From assembly GCA_022651385.1 (NCBI GenBank), contig JALCQR010000002.1:268547-332546 (forward strand): DNA of 64,000 nt. Direction: 5' to 3'. The position numbers were made by a program, and so were the translations under genes. Numbering within the stretch: the stretch's first letter is position 1; the number at the start of each line of letters is the position of its first letter. This document shows positions 25,177-34,565 of this stretch, piece after piece. Source of the DNA: Clostridia bacterium. GTDB taxonomy: Bacteria > Bacillota > Clostridia > Lachnospirales > Anaerotignaceae. Below the pieces are notes generated by a model, which had not been told where the DNA came from, ran no database searches, and saw only the letters and a list, made by a program, of their open reading frames with translations.

Positions 25177-25680
25177 CTACTTTATTATATGTCTATCTGT
25201 ATAAACTATACAATATTTTGATACAAGCCCTATACCTATACCCGTTACAATTCCGCTTACCATAAGAACCGGTATAAGATACAGCACAACAACACCTCTT
25301 CCAAGCACAAACCATGCTACAATTATCTGTCCTATATTATGAAATACTCCTCCGGCAACGCTTGTACCAATTATACTTACTTTTTTACTTTTGCTCAAAG
25401 GCATCATTACAATATAGCTTAATGCAGCTCCGGCTAAACTATACCAAAACCCGGCAAATCCTTTAAAAAGCAATGCCGATACCGCAACTCTTACAACTGA
25501 TATCGCAAATCCGTCTTTGCTGCCCATAACATACAATGCAAGCAGAACAACTATATTTGAAAGGCCTATTTTTACACCAGGAATAGGAACAGGCATCGGT
25601 ATCATTGTTTCCACATAGCCCATTAATATAGCCAATGCCGACAGTATACCGTAATACGCAACTTTCCTGCTTTTGCTCAT
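25177..25680 (-). CDS. Gx transporter family membrane protein
   Basis: A 167-residue, very hydrophobic protein with about five membrane segments, including PGVKIGLSNIVVLLALYVMG near residue 34 and GGVFHNIGQIIVAWFVLG near residue 110. These match the family formerly annotated as heptaprenyl diphosphate synthase component I, now usually called Gx transporter and resembling ECF S components. It lies 29 nt after a NusG-II domain gene, an association common in Clostridia. The substrate is unknown. Confidence 0.83.
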   Translation of the reverse strand: MSKSRKVAYYGILSALAILMGYVETMIPMPVPIPGVKIGLSNIVVLLALYVMGSKDGFAISVVRVAVSALLFKGFAGFWYSLAGAALSYIVMMPLSKSKKVSIIGTSVAGGVFHNIGQIIVAWFVLGRGVVVLYLIPVLMVSGIVTGIGIGLVSKYCIVYTDRHIIK

Positions 25681-25709
25681 TTATGCCACCTCATTACTTT
25701 TAATACCGT

Positions 25710-26072
25710 CTATTTTGCTATTGCGTCAACGTCGCTTTTTTCTCCGCCCTCTATTTCCACAACAAATTTATGCGGCAGACATATTATGCTTTCATTTTCC
25801 TTTGAAATAGGTTTATGATTAACACATATTTGGTCGGGACAGTCTGCACTTTCCATACTTACTTCTCCGTTTTCTATCTTTATTGTATTAGTTCCGTATT
25901 TTGTGCTGAAAGTCTTTTCAATATCTTCATCAAGAGGAAATTCGGCTTCTTTCTCACCGTCTATATACACAACGGCAACTGCGCCTCCCTTTCCCGGCTT
26001 AAGCACTGTTGTATACATAACCGCCGCCAAAGCAAGAAGCACCAAAATTATAACAAAATCAAGTTTTTTCAA
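25710..26072 (-). CDS. NusG domain II-containing protein
   Basis: A 120-residue protein with one N-terminal membrane anchor (about 5-24) and an extracytoplasmic NusG-II-like domain with the paired cysteine segments SADCPDQICVNHKPIS and SIICLPHKFVVEI. It begins with TTG at 26072 with GAGGTG five nt upstream. It probably works with the Gx transporter downstream; its molecular role is not established. Confidence 0.82.
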   Translation of the reverse strand: MKKLDFVIILVLLALAAVMYTTVLKPGKGGAVAVVYIDGEKEAEFPLDEDIEKTFSTKYGTNTIKIENGEVSMESADCPDQICVNHKPISKENESIICLPHKFVVEIEGGEKSDVDAIAK

Positions 26073-26105
26073 TACAGCACCTCATATATTTTAGATATAA
26101 TTTAA

Positions 26106-26141
26106 AAACATCGGGTACGACAAGTTTATTCCCGTACCCGA
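26106..26141 (-). terminator. Terminator after serS
   Basis: Minus-strand hairpin TCGGGTACG-13 nt-CGTACCCGA followed by a U-rich segment, 36 nt past the serS stop and before the NusG-II gene. Confidence 0.78.
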
Positions 26142-26176
26142 CCTATTATTTTGTTATATATTTTTCTGCATTGACT

Positions 26177-27448
26177 TTATTTAATGACTTCCATACCATG
26201 CATATATGGTCTTAATACCTCAGGAATTACAATTGAGCCGTCTGCCTGCTGATAGTTTTCCATAATTGCGGCTGTTGTTCTTCCGGCTGCAAGTCCGCTT
26301 CCGTTAAGTGTATGAACATACTGTGCTTTATCCTTTGGATTATCTTTAAACCTAATGTTTGCTCTTCTTGCCTGATATGATTCAAAGTTTGAGCAGCTTG
26401 AAATCTCTACATATCTGTTATAGCTTGGCATCCAAACTTCAATATCATATGTCATTGCAGCACTGAATCCAAGGTCGCCGCCGCAAAGACGAACTACTCT
26501 ATAAGGAAGTCCGAGAAGTTTAAGTATTTCTTCAGCATCGTTTGTAAGTGTTTCAAGCTCTGCATATGAATTTTCCGGCTTTGCAAATTTAACCATTTCT
26601 ACTTTATTAAACTGATGCTGACGTATTATTCCTCTTGTATCTCTGCCGGCTGAGCCTGCTTCTTCTCTGAAGCATGCTGTATATGCACAGTGTTTAATAG
26701 TAAGGTCTTTACCGTCAAGAATCATATCGGAATACATATTTGTTACTGGCACTTCTGCAGTAGGAATAAGGAAATAATCTGTTCCTGCTACTTTAAACGC
26801 GTCGTCCTCAAATTTTGGAAGCTGACCGGTACCTATCATTGATTTTCTGTTAACCATAAATGGAGGGAATATTTCAGTATATCCTTGTTTGTCTACATGA
26901 AGGTCAAGCATAAAGTTTATTATTGCTCTTTCAAGTCTTGCTCCGGCTCCCCTATATACTGTAAATCTTGAGCCTGTTATCTTTCCTGCCGTATCAGGAT
27001 CGAGTATTCCCAAATCTTTTCCGAGGTCCCAATGAGCCTTGTAATCAAAATCAAACTTTTTCGGCTCGCCCCATTTTCTAAGCTCAACATTTTCAGTATC
27101 ATCTTTTCCTTTTGTTACATCTTTATAAGGCATATTAGGAACTGAAAGCATAAAATCAGTAAGCTTTTCATCTGCCTGAGCAACCTGTGCGTCAAGTTCT
27201 TTTATCTTACTTGAAAGAGCCTTCATATCTGCCATAAGAGCTGTTGTGTCTTTACCTTCTTTTTTTAGTTTAGGTATCTCTTTTGTATCGGCATTCTGCT
27301 TTGCTTTTAGTTCCTCAACCTTACCTATAAGTTCTCTCCTCTGAAGGTCAATGGCTGTGAAATCATCAAGATGATAGTCTTTCTCTCTTTTAGCAAGTGC
27401 TGCTTTAACGCTTTCCATATCTGTTCTTAAGAGTTTAATGTCTAACAT
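26177..27448 (-). CDS. serS: Serine--tRNA ligase
   Basis: Charges tRNA-Ser with serine. The 423-residue protein has the N-terminal antiparallel coiled-coil arm (about 30-105) that recognises the long variable arm, then a class II core with motif 2 [20 protein letters not shown] (about 260-279) and motif 3 near [17 protein letters not shown] (about 380-396). Length is normal. No T-box leader is visible upstream. Confidence 0.97.
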   Translation of the reverse strand: MLDIKLLRTDMESVKAALAKREKDYHLDDFTAIDLQRRELIGKVEELKAKQNADTKEIPKLKKEGKDTTALMADMKALSSKIKELDAQVAQADEKLTDFMLSVPNMPYKDVTKGKDDTENVELRKWGEPKKFDFDYKAHWDLGKDLGILDPDTAGKITGSRFTVYRGAGARLERAIINFMLDLHVDKQGYTEIFPPFMVNRKSMIGTGQLPKFEDDAFKVAGTDYFLIPTAEVPVTNMYSDMILDGKDLTIKHCAYTACFREEAGSAGRDTRGIIRQHQFNKVEMVKFAKPENSYAELETLTNDAEEILKLLGLPYRVVRLCGGDLGFSAAMTYDIEVWMPSYNRYVEISSCSNFESYQARRANIRFKDNPKDKAQYVHTLNGSGLAAGRTTAAIMENYQQADGSIVIPEVLRPYMHGMEVIK

Positions 27449-27544
27449 TTATATTCTCCTCCATTGTATTTTATATATTATTTTCTTTTATGTATTTTTG
27501 TGCTTATGTGAATATTTATGTATTTAATACAAATAATACTATTG

Positions 27545-27618
27545 CAACATCCTTTTGACGACGCGCCGACGGATGTTTTAAAGTCCGACCAGTCACTCCC
27601 CCCGACTTGTCGGGCTTT
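27545..27618. other. GC-rich structured intergenic element upstream of serS
   Basis: Within AT-rich sequence lie two inverted repeats: ACATCC...GGATGT (about 27548-27576) and CCCGAC-tt-GTCGGG (about 27602-27615), the latter followed on the plus strand by CTTTTAATTT. The plus-strand arrangement resembles terminators although no plus-strand gene lies close by. It may be a small RNA end or a repeat remnant. Confidence 0.35.
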
Positions 27619-27628
27619 TAATTTATCC

Positions 27629-28264
27629 TTATATTTCAGACGGTTTATGTTCTTTCTTTACAAAAGGAACATGCCCCTTTTTTTTCTTTTTTAATCTTGA
27701 CGGAAGTATTTCTTCCTCATACTGTTTTTTTATTTCTTTCATAATTGCTTCTCTTTCATCAGAAGTATAAGAACCATTCATTGCTCTTTCAATAGCCTGT
27801 TTTTCTTCCTGCGACAATACATATTCACTTACACCAAGTTCTATAGGCTTAGCATAAGTGAAACATCCGGAACGGCTATGTATTCCGTTTAACACAACAC
27901 CGTTATTTTCACTGTCAAGAAGTGCTACTGCATAACACAGATTGCCTCCAGACTCTGGAAACGGATTATATCTTATTACTCCAACTTTTTGCACGCACTT
28001 ATTGATATTATTATTCATATCCATAAGTGCTTCTATCATACGGTCATACTTTTCTTGTATTTCCTTTGATTTGGTCTCAAATTCAACTATTCTTCCCTCC
28101 AATGTTTCTTCTTTATCGGAAATATCAGGAGAAGTCTTTTTATTTAATTTCAAAATCTTTACTATGCATACTATAACAGCTATAATCAAAATTATGGTTA
28201 CAGCCATAAGCACAAACACGGCATACGCCAGATTTTGATTTAAAAATTCCATAAAAAAATCCAT
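27629..28264 (-). CDS. DUF4446 family membrane protein
   Basis: A 211-residue protein with one N-terminal membrane segment (about 12-36), a coiled-coil linker (about 45-90) and a conserved block VGVIRYNPFPESGGNLCYAV near residue 95, characteristic of DUF4446. It ends in a basic tail. It lies 8 nt after parB on the same strand, the usual clostridial position, which hints at a link to chromosome or envelope organisation; the function is unknown. Confidence 0.82.
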   Translation of the reverse strand: MDFFMEFLNQNLAYAVFVLMAVTIILIIAVIVCIVKILKLNKKTSPDISDKEETLEGRIVEFETKSKEIQEKYDRMIEALMDMNNNINKCVQKVGVIRYNPFPESGGNLCYAVALLDSENNGVVLNGIHSRSGCFTYAKPIELGVSEYVLSQEEKQAIERAMNGSYTSDEREAIMKEIKKQYEEEILPSRLKKKKKGHVPFVKKEHKPSEI

Positions 28265-28272
28265 ATCTCACA

Positions 28273-29157
28273 CTATCCTTTTATTCCTGATATGAGAGAC
28301 ATAAGTCTTTCAAGATCAGCGTCTGAGTAATATTCTATTTCAATTTTTCCCTTATTTGTCTGGCTTTTTAACTTTACTTTTGTACCAAATATATTTTTAA
28401 GCGAATCTTCTATTGTTTTATAATTTTCAGTATTGAACTTTGAAGTTCTTTTTTCTTTAGGCTTCTTTTCCAAAAAGCGCTTTATCGTATCTTCAGCTTG
28501 TCTTACGCTCATTTCTTCTTCAATTATTCTTTCGGCAAACTCAAACTGAGTATCACCGTCTGTTATGCTAAGAAGTGTACGGGCATGCCCTGCCGACAGC
28601 TTGCCACATCTTACAAGCTCCTGCACTCTCTCGTCAAGATTTAACAGACGCAAAACATTTGCAACAGCCGAACGGCTTTTTCCAACTTTTGCAGCCAACT
28701 CTTCCTGACTTAAATTAAAATCATCGCAGAGCTTTTTATATCCTGAAGCTTCCTCCATAGGGTTAAGGTCTTCTCTTTGCAGATTTTCAGCAAGAGCAAT
28801 TTCAAACAGCTGTTTATCCTCATAATCTTTAATTATAGACGGTATTTCTGTAAGCCCGGCTATTTTGGATGCTCTCCATCTTCTTTCCCCGGCAACTATC
28901 TCATAACAGTCATCATTTTTTTTAACAACTACAGGCTGAATTACGCCATACTGCTTTATCGAAGACGCAAGCTCTTCAAGACTTTCTTCCTGAAACTGCT
29001 TTCTCGGCTGATTTTTATTAGGCTCTATCTGATTTATGTCAATCATTACAACCTTATCTTTTGAAAAAGCCGGTTCAGACGCCATCTCAGACTCGAACAA
29101 TGCGTCAAGACCTTTGCCTTTTCCCTTAGGCCCAAGACCGCTTTTTCTTATTGCCAA
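28273..29157 (-). CDS. parB: Chromosome-partitioning protein ParB (Spo0J)
   Basis: A 294-residue CTP-dependent DNA clamp that loads at parS. It shows the N-terminal signal for ParA (MAIRKSGLGPKGKGKGLDALF region, split here), the nucleotide-binding boxes around NKNQPRKQF and VAGERRWRASKIAG (about 49-96), and a helix-turn-helix (LSQEELAAKVGKSRSAVANV, about 150-169). Translation begins with TTG at 29157 overlapping the parA stop. Two perfect parS sites lie about 0.9 kb upstream. Confidence 0.95.
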   Translation of the reverse strand: MAIRKSGLGPKGKGKGLDALFESEMASEPAFSKDKVVMIDINQIEPNKNQPRKQFQEESLEELASSIKQYGVIQPVVVKKNDDCYEIVAGERRWRASKIAGLTEIPSIIKDYEDKQLFEIALAENLQREDLNPMEEASGYKKLCDDFNLSQEELAAKVGKSRSAVANVLRLLNLDERVQELVRCGKLSAGHARTLLSITDGDTQFEFAERIIEEEMSVRQAEDTIKRFLEKKPKEKRTSKFNTENYKTIEDSLKNIFGTKVKLKSQTNKGKIEIEYYSDADLERLMSLISGIKG

Positions 29158-29158
29158 A

Positions 29159-29932
29159 TCAATTCCACTCCTTTTCTATAACTTCTTCCGCAAGAAGACG
29201 ATAGCTTTCTGCTCCTTTTGAACGATTATCGTACATTGTAATAGGTAGACCGTGGCTTGGTGCTTCACCAAGTCTTACGTTACGGGGTATTATAGTTTTA
29301 TAAATATTACTCTTTAGCTCTTGTTTAACTTCCTCCACAACTTCCATTGAAAGATTTGTTCTCGCATCATACATGGTAAATACTACACCTTCAAGCGATA
29401 ACCGTGAATTAAGACGTTTTTTTACAAGACTTATGGTATACATAAGCTGTTCAAGGCCCTCAAGAGCAAAATACTCACACTGTATAGGCACAAGCACAGT
29501 GTCTGAAGCAGTTAGCGCATTTATTGTAATAAGATTAAGTGAAGGCGGACAATCTATCAATATAAAGTCATAATTTTTTTTAATGTCTTTAAGTGCAGAG
29601 TCAAGAATATATTCTCTTCTCTCTTGTCCAATAAGTTCTATTTCAGCTCCGGAAAGATTTATATTAGAAGGAATTATATAAAGCCCCTTAACACATGTAT
29701 CATAAATAACATCTTCTATTTGTTTTTCTCCAAGCATCAAATTATAAACTGTATTTTCAACTTCATTTTTTTCAAGGCCAAGCCCGCTTGTTGTATTGCC
29801 CTGAGGATCAGCGTCAATTACAAGCACCTTTTTGTCGGCCTCAGCAAGGCAGGCAGAAAGATTTATAGCTGTAGTTGTTTTGCCAACACCGCCTTTTTGA
29901 TTTGTTATCGAAATTATTCTTACTCTGCCCAT
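29159..29932 (-). CDS. parA: Chromosome-partitioning ATPase ParA (Soj)
   Basis: A 257-residue deviant-Walker ATPase with KGGVGKTT at 13-20, [15 protein letters not shown] near 35-49 and [10 protein letters not shown] near 116. GAGGAG precedes the ATG. It acts with ParB in chromosome segregation and in controlling DnaA. First gene of parA-parB-DUF4446. Confidence 0.97.
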   Translation of the reverse strand: MGRVRIISITNQKGGVGKTTTAINLSACLAEADKKVLVIDADPQGNTTSGLGLEKNEVENTVYNLMLGEKQIEDVIYDTCVKGLYIIPSNINLSGAEIELIGQERREYILDSALKDIKKNYDFILIDCPPSLNLITINALTASDTVLVPIQCEYFALEGLEQLMYTISLVKKRLNSRLSLEGVVFTMYDARTNLSMEVVEEVKQELKSNIYKTIIPRNVRLGEAPSHGLPITMYDNRSKGAESYRLLAEEVIEKEWN

Positions 29933-30043
29933 TTTTTACTCCTCATTCTTTTTACATATTTTTACTATGCGTTGTTATTTTACCACATTTCAATTTAAAA
30001 ATAAACACAATATAAATATTTTGTTGCTTTTTTTGACGATAAA

Positions 30044-30059
30044 TGTTTCACGTGAAACA
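30044..30059. promoter_or_regulatory. parS site 1
   Basis: Perfect 16-bp palindrome TGTTTCACGTGAAACA, identical to the Bacillus-type parS consensus, in the parA upstream region. Confidence 0.95.
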
Positions 30060-30061
30060 TA

Positions 30062-30097
30062 CAAAAAAATTAAGACCAGTTGGAGGCCAACCGGTCT
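30062..30097 (-). terminator. argS terminator between two parS sites
   Basis: Minus-strand hairpin AGACCGGTTGG-3 nt-CCAACTGGTCT (30073-30097) followed by TTAATTTTTTT. It lies directly between the two parS copies and one arm abuts the second. Confidence 0.8.
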
Positions 30098-30112
30098 GTT
30101 TCACGTGAAACA
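30097..30112. promoter_or_regulatory. parS site 2
   Basis: Second perfect copy of TGTTTCACGTGAAACA, 53 bp from the first, just past the argS stop. Confidence 0.95.
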
Positions 30113-30129
30113 TTTATTTACATTTTACG

Positions 30130-31824
30130 TCACATTTGCTCAGGAGCTTGGATACCGAGAAGTGATAGTCCTGCTTTGATTACAGTGCTTACCGATTTTA
30201 CAACGGCAAGTCTTGCCTTACAAACTTCTTTTTCTGCCGAAAGTATAGGATTGTCATGGTAAAACTTATTAAATGCCTGTGAAAGGTCCACAAGGTACCT
30301 TGATACAATAGAAGGTTCATATTTTGAAGCCGCATCACATACTTTATCAGAAAAAATATCCAAAAGCCGGCAGACATCAACTGAAGCACCATCTGTAAGA
30401 GATGTATAATCTATATTTTCAAAGTTAATATTTTCTGCCTTTCTCAATATGCTGCATGCTCTGGCATTTGTGTACTGAACGTAAGGTCCTGTCTCCCCTT
30501 CAAAGTTAAGCATTTTATCCCACGAAAAAACTACGTCCTTAATTCTTCCGTTATATAAATCATCAAATATAACTGCTCCTATACCGACCTGTCTTGCAAC
30601 TTTCTCTTTGTCTGGAAGCTCAGGGTTTTTATCTTCAATTATATTTCTTGTCTTATTTACAGCTTCTTTCAAAAGTTCTTCCATAAGCACTACTTTTCCA
30701 CGGCGTGTAGATAGTTTTCCATCTGGAAGGCTTACAAGACCAAAAGGCACATGAACTAAATCTTTTGACCAAGGATAGCCCATTTTTTCTATTACCTTAA
30801 ACCATTGTGCAAAATGAAGATTTTGGTCAACCGCCGTAACGTAAAGACATTTATCAAAATTATACGTTTTCTTTCTGTAAAAAGCAGCGGCTATATCTCT
30901 TGTTGCATAAAGTGTCCCACCGTCGCTTCTTATTATAAGACACGGAGGCATATCTGCTTCCTCAAGGTCTACAATTTCAGCTCCGTTGCTTTTTTTAAGG
31001 AGTTTCTTTTCTTTAAGCTCATCCACAACAGCTGCCATTTTGTCATTGTAAAAACTTTCTCCAGTAAATGCGTCAAACTTAACACCAAGCACGTCATATA
31101 TACGATTAAATTCCTTCATACTCATGTCATGAAACCATTTCCAAAGTGACAGCGCTTCTTTGTCGCCGTCCTGCATTTTCTTAAACCATGCTCTTGCCTC
31201 ATCATTTAATGAAGGCTCTTTTTCCGCCTCTTCATGAAATTTAACATAAATGCGCATAAGCTCTGAAATGCCGTCTTTCTCAACTGCTTCCTTGCTTCCC
31301 CATCTTTTATAAGCAGATATAAGCTTTCCGAATTGAGTTCCCCAATCTCCAAGATGATTTATGCCTACACATTTATAGCCCATAAATTCATATATCTTAT
31401 AAAGGGAGTTTCCTATAACGGTAGAACGAAGGTGACCTACGTGGAAAGGCTTTGCAATATTAGGGGACGAATAATCTATAACAACCGTCTTTCCGTTTCC
31501 TTCTGTAGAACGGCCGTAGTTTTCTTTCTCTGCAATTACTTTTGATATAACTTTTTCAGCAAAAACGCTTTTGTCTGTAAAAAAGTTGAGATAAGCACTT
31601 TGAACCTTTATTTCAGATATAAAGTCAGGTTTTTCTATTTTAGATGATATCTCCTGCGCAATAAGAGGCGGAGCTTTTCTAAGCGTTTTTGCCAGCCTGA
31701 AACATGGAAAAGCATAATCGCCCATTTTTTTATCCGGCGGAGTTTCTATATTTAAATATACTTCATTTTTATCAAGATTAGCCGCCGCCGCAATAGCGGA
31801 AGCGATTTCCAATTTGAAATCCAT
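30130..31824 (-). CDS. argS: Arginine--tRNA ligase
   Basis: Class I aminoacyl-tRNA synthetase for arginine, 564 residues. The HIGH-type signature is SPNIAKPFHVGH (120-131); a KMSKS-like region falls near LSTRRGKVV (about residue 360). The C-terminal anticodon-binding domain ends ALRL-like with LLGIQAPEQM. AAAGGA precedes the ATG. Its terminator lies in the parS region. Confidence 0.97.
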   Translation of the reverse strand: MDFKLEIASAIAAAANLDKNEVYLNIETPPDKKMGDYAFPCFRLAKTLRKAPPLIAQEISSKIEKPDFISEIKVQSAYLNFFTDKSVFAEKVISKVIAEKENYGRSTEGNGKTVVIDYSSPNIAKPFHVGHLRSTVIGNSLYKIYEFMGYKCVGINHLGDWGTQFGKLISAYKRWGSKEAVEKDGISELMRIYVKFHEEAEKEPSLNDEARAWFKKMQDGDKEALSLWKWFHDMSMKEFNRIYDVLGVKFDAFTGESFYNDKMAAVVDELKEKKLLKKSNGAEIVDLEEADMPPCLIIRSDGGTLYATRDIAAAFYRKKTYNFDKCLYVTAVDQNLHFAQWFKVIEKMGYPWSKDLVHVPFGLVSLPDGKLSTRRGKVVLMEELLKEAVNKTRNIIEDKNPELPDKEKVARQVGIGAVIFDDLYNGRIKDVVFSWDKMLNFEGETGPYVQYTNARACSILRKAENINFENIDYTSLTDGASVDVCRLLDIFSDKVCDAASKYEPSIVSRYLVDLSQAFNKFYHDNPILSAEKEVCKARLAVVKSVSTVIKAGLSLLGIQAPEQM

Positions 31825-32021
31825 TTATTTCAATCCTTTCGGTTTATGTTTAAGCAAACTTAAGTTTAACATGTAAAGAGCCAAAAATCAAGGTGAATAG
31901 TAAGTTCAATAAAGCTTAAAAACTTATTCTTTTTTATTATCCCCCTTTTCTTTTTTATTAAAATGTATCATAATAATAAGGTAGAAAACAACTGCAAAAA
32001 GTTACGAAAGAAGTGAATTAA

Positions 32022-32969
32022 ATGAAAAAATTATCAAAAGGTTTACTTGCCGCTGCAGCAGTACCGGCTGCATTAACAGGCATAATTGCGCTTTTTAATA
32101 AGGCAATATATGTAAAGGCCAATAAAAATTCCGATTCTTCTTACAATAATGAAACTTACTGCTGGAAATACGGAAATGTAAACTATGAAAAAACAGGAAG
32201 CGGACAGCCTCTTATACTCATTCATTCCCTTTATGCAGGCTCATCGCTTGCAGAATGGAAAAAGACTGCAAAATCACTGTCTAAATTTTATACCGTATAT
32301 AATATAGACCTTCCGGGATACGGTCATTCAGAAAAACCTAAAATGACATATGCCGCTTTCACATATGCCGCATTTTTAAATGATTTTGCCACAGATGTTA
32401 TTAAAAAGCCGGTGTTTCTGATAGCCGCAAACGGCTCGTCCGAAGCTGCTGTGATGTCTGCTAAAAATTACGAGACAATAGAAAAACTTATGGTCGTGTC
32501 TCCGCAGACATTTGAAACGGGAATAGTTAAAAAAGCAAACAAATTAAAACGATTTCTTATGGAGCTTCCTGTGTTCGGCACAGCCTTCTATAACCTTAAC
32601 ACAACACATTTGGCGCTTAAAAAAAATATATCTGATTACGGATTCTTTGCCAAAGAAAATATTGACAACGATTTTATAGATGAATGTTTTAAGGCCGCTC
32701 ACAGCGAAAAAGGCTCGGCACGATATGCTTTTGCGGCACTTTTGACAGATTATATGGATATGGATGTACGAAATATCATGAGCAAGCTTGAAATACCATG
32801 CGCTGTATGCTGGGGCGAGGAAAACACAAGAAATCCAATTAAAAATATGGAAAAGCTTGAAGAAATAGTGCCGAATGCACAATATTTGATTTTTGAGAAA
32901 ACCAAAGCATATCCGCATATTGAAAATGCTGCTGAATTTGCAAATGAGGCACATGCTTTCTTTAATTAA
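32022..32969 (+). CDS. Alpha/beta-fold hydrolase-like protein with atypical nucleophile elbow
   Basis: A 315-residue protein with an N-terminal hydrophobic segment (about 5-30) suggesting membrane attachment. The fold is shown by PLILIHSLYAGSS (oxyanion strand, about 63-75), YNIDLPGYGHSEKP (93-106) and a C-terminal histidine in YPHIENAAEF. The expected GxSxG elbow is replaced by ANGSSEA (136-142), so hydrolase activity is doubtful or unusual. First gene of a plus-strand block of five genes set into the minus-strand core. Confidence 0.72.
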   Translation: MKKLSKGLLAAAAVPAALTGIIALFNKAIYVKANKNSDSSYNNETYCWKYGNVNYEKTGSGQPLILIHSLYAGSSLAEWKKTAKSLSKFYTVYNIDLPGYGHSEKPKMTYAAFTYAAFLNDFATDVIKKPVFLIAANGSSEAAVMSAKNYETIEKLMVVSPQTFETGIVKKANKLKRFLMELPVFGTAFYNLNTTHLALKKNISDYGFFAKENIDNDFIDECFKAAHSEKGSARYAFAALLTDYMDMDVRNIMSKLEIPCAVCWGEENTRNPIKNMEKLEEIVPNAQYLIFEKTKAYPHIENAAEFANEAHAFFN

Positions 32970-32989
32970 TATACTTTTGAGGTGGAAAT

Positions 32990-33499
32990 ATGACAGAAAA
33001 CGAAGAACAGACATTACTGGAAAAAACTATGAAGAGCGTTATTTCACTCACAGCATCAGAAAAAGGCAGCGGGATAATGCTTATGATGAAGCCTGAATAT
33101 GTAAAATGCTCAGCAAAAGAAAAAAGTCTGACTATATATTATGATATTGAAAAATGGGAGCTTAACCCACAAGGCATAATGCACGGCGGCATGCTTACAA
33201 CGGCAATAGACAACACATACGGCACTCTTACCCATTACTACGCAGGAGACAAATTTATAACAACTATAGAACTTTCTATGCACTTTCTTAAGCCTCTGCA
33301 CGAGGGCGACCGTCTTGAAATAACAGTCAAGGCAGATCATGTAGGAAAAACGATAATAAACCTTTCAGCGGCAGGAAAAATTAACAATAAAAACAATGTT
33401 CTTGCCGTTACAAGCAGTGCCACATATATGATAATAAACAATATAAGGACAGATATAAATAAAATTTCTGACGGTCAGATGCATATAGAAAAAATATAA
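32990..33499 (+). CDS. PaaI-like hotdog-fold thioesterase
   Basis: A 169-residue single hotdog-domain protein with the typical helix motif NPQGIMHGGMLTTAIDNTYG (about 59-78) and the strand TTIELSMHFLKPLHEGDRLE. Members hydrolyse acyl-CoA thioesters; the acyl group is unknown. GAGGTGG precedes the ATG, and it lies 20 nt after the alpha/beta hydrolase-like gene, so the two are probably co-transcribed. Confidence 0.85.
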   Translation: MTENEEQTLLEKTMKSVISLTASEKGSGIMLMMKPEYVKCSAKEKSLTIYYDIEKWELNPQGIMHGGMLTTAIDNTYGTLTHYYAGDKFITTIELSMHFLKPLHEGDRLEITVKADHVGKTIINLSAAGKINNKNNVLAVTSSATYMIINNIRTDINKISDGQMHIEKI

Positions 33500-33527
33500 T
33501 AAAAACACAAAAGAGCAGGTAAAATAA

Positions 33528-34466
33528 ATGAACAAAAGAAAAAATGGGAATCTAAAAGGCTCTGCACTGCTTTTTACCGCGGCTTTTATTTGGGGCACCG
33601 CATTTGTGGCGCAAAGCAAAGGGATGGATTATCTCGGTCCGTTTTCTTTTAATGCAGTCAGAAATCTTATAGCCGGAACTGTGCTTATTCTTATAATTTT
33701 TGTAATGAAATTATTTAACAAAAATATAAAAGATTTTTCATGTAAACAAAAATATGATAAAAACGACCTAATAAAAGGCGGAATATTATGCGGATTTATA
33801 TTGTTTTTTTCAAGCTCGTTTCAGCAGGTCGGCCTCAAATACACAACTGTAGGAAAAGCCGGATTTATTACAACACTTTACATAATAATTATACCTATAA
33901 TGGGCATTTTTATAAAAAAGAGACTGCCGGCATTTAAAATATGGATAAGTCTCTTTCTTGCAATAGTTGGAATGTATATGCTTTGTATGACTGAAAGTTT
34001 CAGACTATCAAAAGGCGACTTTTTTATGCTTATATGTGCATTTTTTAATGCGGCGCATATTATTACAATAGACCACTTTTCATGCAGAGTTGAGGCTGTT
34101 AAAATGAGCTGTATACAGTTTTTTCTGTGCGGACTAATATCTCTTATACCTACATTTATACTTGAAACACCTACAATAGCAAATATATATAAAAGCATAT
34201 GGCCGCTTTTATATACGGCAGTGCTTTCAAGCGGAGTGGCTTTTACATTGCAAATAGCCGGGCAAAAATACACAAACCCGGTTTTGGCCTCTCTTGTAAT
34301 GAGTCTTGAGTCTGTATTTTCCGCACTTGCGGGATGGGTTGTGCTAAAACAGGCAATGAGTACAAGGGAAACAATGGGATGCATACTTGTATTCGCGGCT
34401 GTTATACTGGCACAGATACCAATATTGAACTTAAAAAAGACAATACCAAAACAGAAAATTATTTAA
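33528..34466 (+). CDS. EamA/DMT-family transporter
   Basis: A 312-residue protein with about ten membrane segments in two EamA repeats. Family motifs include AAFIWGTAFVAQSKGMDYLG (about 18-37) in the first repeat and a second-repeat end near NPVLASLVMSLESVFSALAG. Such transporters usually export amino acids or other metabolites. It starts 29 nt after the thioesterase gene; substrate unknown. Confidence 0.88.
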   Translation: MNKRKNGNLKGSALLFTAAFIWGTAFVAQSKGMDYLGPFSFNAVRNLIAGTVLILIIFVMKLFNKNIKDFSCKQKYDKNDLIKGGILCGFILFFSSSFQQVGLKYTTVGKAGFITTLYIIIIPIMGIFIKKRLPAFKIWISLFLAIVGMYMLCMTESFRLSKGDFFMLICAFFNAAHIITIDHFSCRVEAVKMSCIQFFLCGLISLIPTFILETPTIANIYKSIWPLLYTAVLSSGVAFTLQIAGQKYTNPVLASLVMSLESVFSALAGWVVLKQAMSTRETMGCILVFAAVILAQIPILNLKKTIPKQKII

Positions 34467-34489
34467 GCTGTTTTTGCAAAATATATGCT

Positions 34490-34518
34490 TTGACAATAAA
34501 TTTTTATTGATTTATCAT
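34490..34518 (+). promoter_or_regulatory. Promoter of the C45 acyltransferase gene
   Basis: TTGACA (34490-34495), 17-nt spacer, TATCAT (34513-34518), with start of transcription about 40 nt upstream of the ATG at 34566. This suggests the gene is transcribed separately from the three genes before it. Confidence 0.6.
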
Positions 34519-34565
34519 TAGCTCATACTAAAAATGTTTACACTTATTTTAAGGAGCTGATAAAG

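Noticed and set aside
27449..27628. T-box riboswitch before serS
   Set aside because: No GGGTGGNACCGCG-type T-box sequence or long leader is visible.
31825..32021. T-box or other riboswitch before argS
   Set aside because: No conserved riboswitch motif seen; the gap looks like a plain divergent promoter region.
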